Part shown: piece after piece, positions 55,436 to 64,000 of the stretch
Layout: each line of letters starts with the position of its first letter
Position numbering within the stretch: position 1 is the stretch's first letter
From: Agrypnia vestita
Taxonomy: Eukaryota > Arthropoda > Insecta > Trichoptera > Phryganeidae
Direction: 5' to 3'
DNA: 64,000 nt
NCBI GenBank assembly: GCA_016648135.1
Contig: JADDOH010002129.1
Location: forward strand, 310,001-374,000
Notes under the pieces: model-generated
The model's input: the letters and a program-made list of their open reading frames with translations, nothing else
The model's database searches: none
Told to the model about the DNA's origin: nothing
Position numbers and translations under genes: made by a program

Positions 55436-58400
55436 TATTACAGTTTTTTTTATAATTATGTAGATAGTAGTTGTGGTTAAATTTTAAGAAAAACGTTTGT
55501 TTTGTACGAGATTCCCTATTAACTACATGTTAAATATCCAACTTTTTAAAATTAATTACAGAAAAACTACGCGTCAGATATTTCTCAAAAAATTAATTAA
55601 TGTGTATTCACTGTGGATTAAAAACATATTAAAAATTCAGCTCTTTCTCAATTAAGAAGACCATCGATCAAGGCTTTTGATTTCCCTCCAATGCCTTGAG
55701 ATGGATAAGAAACAGGAATGTGGTCGGAAGTATGTTATGTTAACTAAGAACATTTATGTCATTAGACTAGTCGTTAGACTGAGTTGATTATTTATGTTAC
55801 AGGTGTAATAATTTACATGTGAAACCAGACATGTTTAGTGCAAGAAAGCACTGAATCTTTTTTTAGAAGTTTATCCACAGCTTCTTCAACTAATTTCCCA
55901 CAAAACCGTGGAACAACTACGATTTTTTTACTATAGGTATTATCCTTTTGGCGCATTCAGGGTAAAATTTTTACTGCAACGGAAGTAGCGCACGCAGCAT
56001 GTAGCGAAAATGCGATACGAGAACTAACGATGCCATATTGGATTCATGTAAGCTGTCAGAGTCTATTTTCATGCGAGTTCACGAATGTTTCAATCGTTTA
56101 AGATAGTTTTTGTTTGCCCCATTTATTTAAGATATTCGAGGTTCAATTTGTAATCAATTTCAATTTCTGATCAATTGTTTTCATGAAAGGCAATAAAATT
56201 ACCGACAATGTAGAATTAGTGTAGATTTTTACAACTAATACTTTGAGCGTCATTAATACATACTTTTCTCTTTATTTTGGTTTTTAAGTATTTTTAAAGG
56301 GCGCATGTCAGTACACGAATGATTTTTGCTGTAAAAGTTCAAGTACTCCAATATAGTATTTATACTGTTAAATATTATGAGCAATGTTTAAAGGTGATAA
56401 TGCAAAATAATATCGCAAACTGATATGAAAACATCAGAGTAAAGAAGTGAATGGTGGGAATGAAAAGAAATGCTCAGAATTGTAATTCACAGAGATTGAG
56501 GAAGGAGTTCTAAGTTCTAAGGGATTTCCCCTTAAGAAAAAACCTTGAAGAAAGTCGAATCATAAAAACCTTAAATGTTGAGTCATAAGCGTCACTAACT
56601 GACTCATTCACTACACGAAGATTGCACGATTCTGTGATAACTGCGTTTGCTTTAAGCGAAAAAGTATATAAATATTTAGAATTTCAATAGCCATCCAAAT
56701 CTTCAATCAGCCTTCAAAGCTAAAAAATCACTTGCCAAAATATTAATAAAACGTTGAGAGAAACGACATGCTTTTACCTAATCTTTGATGTGTCTATTCT
56801 TGTTGTGTGAGCCGCACAATCTTTCTTAAGTTTTTTTAATCCGATTCACGCCATGTCCAAAGACACTACCTAATTTATGCAAGTAATGATTTTCACGAGA
56901 TGAAATTATTCATACATTATTCATATTCTGGAAAAATGAGTTTCAATTATTATATTCGTAACATCCCCGACGAAATACTTTTCATCATTCTCCCCCAGCA
57001 ACACACATTTAAGGCTACCTATTTCATTTTGTATCATTTCATTGGATTATAGCTTCCATTCAGTCCTGCATTCTGAACATGTGTTTTTTAAATAAATACA
57101 TATATTTTGATGTGACAACTCTGTTACATATAATACACGTTATTACGTATGCTGGTTACGGCTTTACCTTACACCGTTTTCACTACCGCCAAACTGACCA
57201 ATAATTCTGGGAAGTCCTGTACTCGTTCAAGTGATTAATTTTATCTGGGTTTGATTTGTTGTATTAGCCTACGTTGTGATTGCTTTTTCTATAAATTATA
57301 TAATGATAAATATATTTTTTTTATCATTCCTTATATATATTTTATAAAAGTAATTATAAAAGACACAAATGACATATTCCTTTTTTCCTTTGCCTATATA
57401 ATCACTAAAATCTCATAATTTAATTTTTTTCATATTTCTCTTCTCAATTTTTTTGTTTTTGTCGACACAATGAATTGAAATCAGTTATTCCAATTCATTG
57501 AGTCGTCGACTTGTTTATTTTAAAGCTATTAAAAAATCGCTTTCCGCACTCGCAACAAAAACAGATAAATTTCATATGTACGAGTATGTGAAAGCTAAAT
57601 ATATTTCCTATTCCCTGTAAGAAATCAATTCTTTTTCTCAAAGGCGGAGTAACGAATTTTGCAGATCAGGCTAGCTAAGAGACTCAGTCGAGGTCGAGAT
57701 ATTTATCCAGTGAATGTTTCAAGAAAAGTTTTATCGAAATCTCATAAGAACTAAAAATTTTATCGAGTCCACAAAAGCTAGTATACTTTTAACAGAATGT
57801 ATTTTCTGATCGTGATAAAAGACGGGTTATTTTTCTTTGGAAATACACCTAAATGAAGACTTTTGACAAATTTAAATGTAGATTATAGCTTTTTTTTTAA
57901 ATATATATGATAGTGTATATATATGTAGATATGATAAAAAATAAATGTAGATTATAGCTTTTTTTATAAAAATATATAAATGCATATATCTATTATTTAT
58001 TAAATGAGATTAATTTATAACAGACGATTTTAAAATTCAGATTACAACCAAAAAAGATACCCGTTGCATAAACAAGCAGGGTTCATTTGTAAGCCAGGCC
58101 AAGCCGAGCTAAGGGAATTATTTATAAAGAAATTAATAAAGGCAGAATCATATTAAATGCCATAACTTAATTTACGTTTTGTGTTCTGTCTGCTTCTATT
58201 GTTACAATAATTCAACATGAACACGCGACCTTTCCATTTTCTTTAGACTCAGTCCCATGGTCTTTATCAGGAGGAAGGAGGATAGAAGATTTGTTCTTAG
58301 ATTTTTTTTTTTTTTGGTAACATGTTTACTTTGGTTATTCATTATTTTGATTGTTTTTGAATTTTATTCATCCGTTATTCTTTTAAAATAGTGTGACTGG

Positions 58401-59092
58401 TGATGTATTATTACCTGGCTAAGTGTCTACCGTCAGGGACATATTGTAACTGGATCCTAAATCGAGAATAACTATACATAATCGAGTAATTGCGCGCCTG
58501 CACAAAGGTCTGTAAAAATTTGGAAACAACTAGAAATCGAGAGAACACACGAGATTATACTCCCCTACTCCACTGCTTGCCGCTACGGAAGAGAACGAGA
58601 CTTACATCGAACACCTAAGGGCCCGTATTAGAGGCGGGACAACTCCGACATTTGCACATTTCATACAATTATCGCATTAACATTCTCAACAACATAATAA
58701 TCTTCAATTTTTCAGGATAACCTGATTTTTATAATGGTGATTATTATCCAAACACTCTAAATTAGACGGATATAGCTACTTATTTATGTACGCGTTAAGT
58801 TTCTACGAGTAAATGAATTCTAGATTTTATATATCTATCCCTAACCAAAATCATGTTTCCTATAAATTTATCAGCTAGTTTCCGATGAAATCTTGAACAT
58901 TTTAAATTAGTAATTCTCAATGACTGCATTCAAATTCTTTTGGATATTCCTGCCTTTGCTTTTATATTATATTTGGGTATATAAATATTATTATCTATCA
59001 GTTAAACCTAAAAGGACATTGATACAACAAAGTTTTGGAGTGGCATGAAACGAGTCCTCGCATATAAAGGATTTATGATAAAAAAGTGGTGA
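55436..59092. other. No supported gene; minor repeats
   Basis: The stretch holds the 55930-56110 partner of the 40.5-kb repeat and a hairpin at 57462-57511. It also has a direct repeat AAATGTAGATTATAGCTTTT at 57873 and 57943. No domain or splice-bounded exon was found. Confidence 0.4.
57462..57511. other. Hairpin GTCGAC..CAATGAATTG / CAATTCATTG..GTCGAC
   Basis: A 10-bp perfect stem with a 13-base loop is extended by GTCGAC on both sides after small bulges (A on the left, AGTC on the right). No coding or repeat context explains it. Confidence 0.6.
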
Positions 59093-60390
59093 AATCAACA
59101 ATGTCCCCAGTAACGTGTAGAGTCAGGGTTGGCAGTGATCTGTCCGAGCCTTTTGAAGCGCTCCACGGGGTGAGACAAGGAGATGGATTGGCCTGCCTCT
59201 TCAATTCAATTCAATTCAATTCAATTCAATTTATTTCACGATAATATGTACATGACAAACAAAATCTTTAAGGCATACATATTAGGAAGTATATATCAAA
59301 AATGAAAATATTTAATAAATTAAAAATAACATAAAATCTGGTCAAAGGTGTAGGAGAATCCCGCTTCGGAAAACCCCCTCAGACACATGGAATATATCAA
59401 TACCCAAAGCAATTTTGTTCAGCATAGCTGTGGCTCTTCCAACAGGCATAACCATCGGCAGGTTTCTCTTATTCAACATAGCCTTAGAAAAAGTTATTCG
59501 TGACGCAGGAATTGAGATAAGAGCAACGATATTCGACAACTCTGTGCAACTATTAGCTTACGCTGATGATATCGACACAATTGCGAGAACTCCCGATGCA
59601 TTATGTAATGCCTTCATAAATCTTGAAAGTTCTGCCAAAAACATGGGTCTCATAGTAAACCAGCAGAAGACCAAATACATGGCCGTAGGATGCACCCAAC
59701 AAATCCCAACTCTCTCGTGTGGAAGCCAAAATTTTAAAATGGTACCAAGATTTACATACCTAGGATCCCTGATAACAAGCAACAACAATACTACAGAGGA
59801 GATCCAGAAGCGCATAGTGAGCGCAAATCGCTGTTTTTTCCGCCTACAAAAGCAGATAAAATGCTGACTGCTGTCCAGAAACACCATGATATTCGTGTAC
59901 AAAACGCTTATTAAGCCAGTGCTCACGTACGCAGCTGAGACGTGGGTACTAACTAAGAGGAATGAGCGAGCACTGGACGTTTTTGAAAGGAAAATTTTGA
60001 GTCGTATCTTCGGACCGGTTCTAGAAAATGGACTTTGGCGCAAACGTTACAACAATGAGCTCTATACACTATTTAAGGAGCCAAACATCACAAAATTTAT
60101 AAAACTGGGAAGACTTCGGTGGCTGGGTCATGTGGAGAGAATGTCCGAGGATCAAGCACCAAAGTCCCTGCTAAACTCAAGGCCAACAGGGCGAAGGAGC
60201 TTAGGAAGGCCAAAACTAAGATGAAGTGACAACGTCCTCAAAGATATCTCTGCCTTAGACCTTCGAAACTGGAGAGAGCTGGCACCAGACCGAGATGAGT
60301 GGAGGAAACTTATTGAGGAGGCCAACACCCACCAAGGGTTATAGTACCAAGAATGATGATGATGATGATGATGATGATATAAAAGTATGT
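59093..60390 (+). pseudogene. RTE-type LINE reverse transcriptase, 3' part, with nested LINE
   Basis: The plus-strand frame reads RVGSDLSEPFEALHGVRQGDGLACL (motif B). A 264-bp insertion follows, then FNIALEKVIRDAGI, LLAYADDIDTIART (motif C with intact YADD), AKNMGLIVNQQKTKYM and RFTYLGSLI. It goes on to KTLIKPVLTYAAETWVLTKR, GRLRWLGHVERM and GRRSLGRPKLR. In-frame stops at 59865-59867 and 60222-60224 kill it, and the frame runs on to RNWRELAPDRDEWRKLI. It ends in a (GAT)n tail (60354-60378), the short tandem-repeat tail characteristic of RTE/BovB-type elements. It is the best-preserved LINE in the window, but 5' truncated. Confidence 0.85.
59202..59465 (-). mobile_element. 5'-truncated LINE 3' end nested in the RTE element
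   Basis: Between CTCTT at 59197-59201 and CTCTT at 59466-59470 lies a minus-strand insert. It has a short coding end (LPMVMPVGRATAMLNKIALG, then a stop at 59342), a 3' UTR, AATAAA and a (TTGAA)n tail (TTCAA repeats on the plus strand, 59202-59233). Taking out the insert and one CTCTT brings the RTE frame back into register, so this is a real insertion with a 5-bp target duplication. Confidence 0.85.
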
Positions 60391-60596
60391 TTTTGTGGGT
60401 TAATTTTTTATATAATATTCGTCAATGTCTGCAATGTTATAAAAGTAAGAGGGTTTAAAAATTATTGTCAAGCGAACGCGAGTGTATTCGAATACACGTA
60501 TATCGTGATAAAATTCATTAGTTAGAAATATTAAATTATTATTAATTTATGATAAACGCAACTTTACCAATCCGTTATTCTAAAAAAATAATTATC

Positions 60597-60825
60597 AATG
60601 TTGCCTTGCATTGTTCTATTATATTAAACTCTATTTTTCCTTATATCGATCCATTGTTCTGTTAAACTTTATTTAGCCATATATCGATCCTTTATTCTAT
60701 TGAACCCAATTTTGTCTTATATCGATCCATAATTCTATAAAACACAATATTGCCTTATATCGATTCATTGTTCCATAAAACTCAATTTTGCTTTATGGCA
60801 GTCCATTGTTCTTTAAAATCCAATT
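60597..60825 (+). repeat. 38-bp minisatellite, about six copies
   Basis: ATATCGATCCATTGTTCT recurs at 60643, 60681, 60719 and 60757, and as ATGGCAGTCCATTGTTCT at 60795, always 38 bp apart. A partial unit precedes. The spacer is TAAAACTCAATTTTGCCTT with variation. Confidence 0.9.
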
Positions 60826-61349
60826 TTAAACGCGGTTTTGTTGTATTCCGAAAATTCGGTTTTACTCGTAATTCAAAGCCGCATTAAACTGTTCAGAATA
60901 TCTTTGCTCCATCACTCGCAATCTCTCTTTGATGTACGGAATAAATTGAAATATAAACCTGTGGCTTCTCCGCAGAAAACACAACGGGAGAGAGGATTAG
61001 TGCGGAAACTCGCAATCCGCCTTTGAAGAAAAATGAAAATCTTACAAAGCCGCTTTTAACTAACGCCATTCTAAATAAGACCAATTTTACACAAAGATTA
61101 TGAAAACATATTTGAGTGGAAATTAATACTAATGAATTTGAATTTTTAATATTTGTAGTAGGTAATAATAATACCTATTGTGGTTATACATTTTAATCAA
61201 ATTACTTATTTACATAGTAGAATCCTATATTCAGGAAAATTAATAGTATAAGGAAATTCCAATCCCCACCACAATAATGCTAATTTCGAATATCCATCCC
61301 TAACCGTAACTAGGATCCAATAGCTGATCTCATTTCATTTCCATCTGTT
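60826..61349. other. No supported gene
   Basis: Nothing recognised. Confidence 0.4.
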
Positions 61350-61880
61350 TGTAACGTTTTTTAGTTTGGAATTAGGAGGCAATCTCCGAAACTACTCGTC
61401 CGATTTAAAAAATTCTTTCACCAACACTTAGAATGGACTTTCAGGGTACATATTATCTATCTCCTTAAAATAAAGAGGCTTTTCGTGGTGATCTATTTTA
61501 CAAGTAAAGTAGATAAATAAAGTATTTTACAAGAAAGAATGCTCGAGCGATGCGTTTTTTACTAACGCAGCCTCAACGGTAAGAGATATTTGAATACTTT
61601 CTACTGAGAAGTTTTAGAACTTAAAAAGTTCTATAAAAAAATCTGCGACGACATATATCTATACGTTAAAATTAATACACAAATTGATAAAATCAGAGTA
61701 AAAGTTACTAAAAATCTACGCGTGAGAAGGGGCGCGGGTAATTTTCTATACAAATCTGCATCGTTTGATCGATTTCACTAAAAAATTTTGAGTTGACAAA
61801 ACAATGGAGCCTTTTTGTGTACCCACAAACTTATTTTTATCTAAATCCTAAACCCAGGCAACGCCGGGTACCATCAGGTA
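61350..61880. repeat. Unclassified dispersed insect repeat
   Basis: GGAATTAGGAGGCAATCTCC GAAACTACTCGTCCGATTT and TTTCACCAACACTTAGAATG resemble a widespread insect interspersed repeat. The other end has CCAGGCAACGCCGGGTACC (61855-61873), a GC hairpin often found at an end of such elements. The class is uncertain, and Helitron-like or an MITE are possible. Confidence 0.35.
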
Positions 61881-62149
61881 GTTATTAAATAAAATAAAAA
61901 CATTGCCGTTCTCAAAATTAATATGATTTCGAATTGTACACATAAAATTTTACATTTCAGATTGATTTTGACAATGAAGTTTTTTGTTTTGGCTAATTAA
62001 AATAAAACTAATAAGAGATAGGTATCCCAATGTTAAGTTGAAATTCAAAAATTAAAATTCTGTCATTTTTAATAATTAATAATAGAATAGATTCACTAGA
62101 TAATAGTAGAGTATACGAGATTATTTGTAATAACGGTAATTCAATTAAT

Positions 62150-62830
62150 GTAAAGCAGCGATGCTGTATGGGGATGAGTGTTAAAAATAAAGGAAACACG
62201 TCCGGAAACTACACGTGGCAAAAATTAAAATGCTTAGACGGTCAGGCAAGCAGGAGACTGGACAGGATTCGTAACTTTAATACATCTCCATATGATGGAT
62301 ATGAGGGTGTGCGCGAGCAGGATGGAAGAAGCTGGAATGCGTGTGTGTCCACGGAAACATACGAAATGGGAGGGCATTCCAAATTGTGCGCTTAGCACCG
62401 TCCCGCGAGATGGCATTGGAAAATAATATTGTTGTTTATTAGTAAATAAACTCGTGAAGCGATTCCGGCGATTAATTTGTAAGACTTAAACCCCACAAGA
62501 TAAAACAGCGAACATCACAGTAACAAACGTGTGTGAGGTAGTTTTAAGGAAGTCCCTCTTCCCGAAAAGCTAACAGTGGTGGTGCGGACACGTAATGAGA
62601 AGAGACAAAGAACACGTGGTCCATAAAGCCCTGGCTCTCCCAGAAATAAAAAGAGGAAGAACCCTCCCCGCTAACATGGTGGACCAGAATGGCAAAACTA
62701 ACAAAAAAAACAACTACCCGATCCGACAACCCAAGATGGGCCGTTTTGGAGATTATGGCAGAATGATTTGGAGTACCGAACCCATTTTAAATGGAAAGTG
62801 TTTACGACACCAGAAATAGAGGACGGAAGG
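62150..62830 (+). pseudogene. LINE C-terminal relic
   Basis: AMLYGDEC (about 62160) then LHVAKIKMLR (about 62210) fit the thumb region of RTE-like enzymes (LYGxECW..TEMKMLRW). Further on, CGHVMRRDKEHVVHKALALP EIKRGR (62580-62660) matches the WxGHVxRR..HxVxxAL C-terminal signature. The parts lie in different frames. Confidence 0.65.
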
Positions 62831-64000
62831 GGAAGACTTGGCGTAACCAATATTGGAAAAGCCAGATATTGGAAAATAATCCTTTTAGACGCCTTAACAA
62901 TCGATGAGCTTGCTTGAGATGAGGTGAGGGCTTTTTAAGCGTATCATCTAAATATTGACTGAAATCGTGTCTCAGGATAGTACTGAATATGTATTGTTTA
63001 TTATAGATTTTTTCCATAATTTTGCTTACAGTTTTTTTAATGTACAGTTGGTACCTACTTACTTTAATGTACTTGCATAATTTTTTAAAAACATATTTTA
63101 AGTGCAATATGTAAAAATCGTTATTGAGTCTATTTATATAAATGCAATATTTTATTTAAAAGATCTCTCAGCAGTTCAATGCAGGTTAACTGCAGCGGTG
63201 GGGTATCATTTTACCATTTTCTCAGACGTATAAAAATGGCATCTCAAAGATAAATACTAAAGTAGTTCTTAGTATTATTAAACCTGAAAGAGAGATAAAA
63301 GTACTTTAATTTGAGCGACACCAGATGATTCTGAACAGGACTAATATTTTTATTAAACTTTCAAATGAATGGATAAAAGCTTTGAAAATTATATCTTTCA
63401 CTCGCAAAGATCCTTTTTGCGAGAGAAAATAGACGCTCACTCATAATTAGCGTGTATTAGAAACGCCCATAGATTCTTGACTCGTACTCGGTGGTGTATG
63501 TTCTCTCCGCAAATAAATTATTCACCTCGGTTTGACAGCTAGGATTGTGTATTTGGATAGTGCTGAGGCATGAACAGAGAAGCATAGTGCTTACTTACGG
63601 TACATTGAATTTATTGACCAAAGGTTTACAATAGATTGCGCTGGTATGAATAATTACGGACAGATGTAAGTTGTAGCGGTGATGTCGACAGGATCGGATT
63701 CAGAACCGCGGCCCGTTGATGGCTCTAGCTATGACGTCATACGTACGTCATTGTGCTATATAGTTGCGATGCGATTTTTAGACCTCTCCCTGCGTCCGTT
63801 TTACCATGAGTGCATTTCTTTGGTATGATTATTTTTTCATTGTCTTCATTAGCCCATTTCCATTAACCCTTGAATAAGGATCTCTTTTTATGTCCCTCAC
63901 ATCCAAATGCTTTAGAAAATCATTTGTCCTTTTTCTTCTCTTGTATAATGATATCAATCCAAAATTCCAAATTCGCGAATCCTCTTTCATATATGGACCA
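62831..64000. other. No supported gene; CRE/TATA-like cluster at 63730
   Basis: TGACGTCA (63732-63739) is a perfect CRE palindrome. TACGTACGTCA and CTATATAG (about 63757) follow within 30 bp in a GC-richer patch. It could be a host or transposon promoter, and no transcript model supports it. Confidence 0.3.

Overview
The window is AT-rich eukaryotic DNA, most likely from an insect. The signs are long gene-poor stretches, CR1/Jockey-like and RTE-like LINE reverse transcriptase relics, Penelope-like and mariner fragments, tRNA-derived SINEs, TA-flanked MITEs and CCTAACC-containing minisatellites. I cannot place it to order. There is no prokaryotic gene organisation, and most open frames are chance frames in AT-rich DNA or decayed transposon frames.

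Layout. Positions 1-10577 look like one very large LTR retroelement without gag or pol. A partial left LTR (1-1743) ends in CATCACA and is followed at once by a primer-binding site of the tRNA-His type (1745-1761). About 5 kb of interior without recognisable coding follows. A polypurine tract (6743-6752) then abuts an LTR of about 3.8 kb (6754-10577) that begins TGTGATG and ends CATCACA. The LTR holds a TATA promoter, duplicated leader blocks, an array of small stem-loops, and several fossil LTR-end/primer-binding-site junctions near its 3' end. Positions 10.7-15 kb hold a possible cysteine-rich terminal exon, a CpG-rich island and an 82-bp minisatellite. Positions 15-24 kb are a graveyard of LINE, SINE, MITE and small inverted-repeat relics, including a LINE nested in a LINE. 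The only convincing host coding exon is at 25456-25792. It has an acceptor, a 5' UTR, a Kozak-like ATG, 92 codons with two membrane segments, and a GTAAG donor. Positions 27.7-30.5 kb are a LINE split by a head-to-head Penelope palindrome with a 14-bp target duplication. The rest holds further LINE relics (31.5, 33-34, 44.2-44.9, 49.3, 59-60.4 and 62.2-62.8 kb), three more SINE copies, a mariner fragment (41.4 kb), a GC-rich solo-LTR candidate inside a (TA)n tract (38.9-39.9 kb), a second MITE (49.9 kb) and several minisatellites and hairpins.

How the parts relate. Almost everything is mobile-element debris in layers, and the nestings give a relative chronology. Two themes stand out. First, the giant element appears to carry several copies of both replication-priming signals: LTR-end/PBS junctions at its left and purine tracts at its right. 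Second, several otherwise different repeat families share a hammerhead-like core followed by a short palindrome. This matches the dimeric hammerhead ribozymes known from Penelope-like elements. All calls are from reading the sequence, and no alignment or database search was run.
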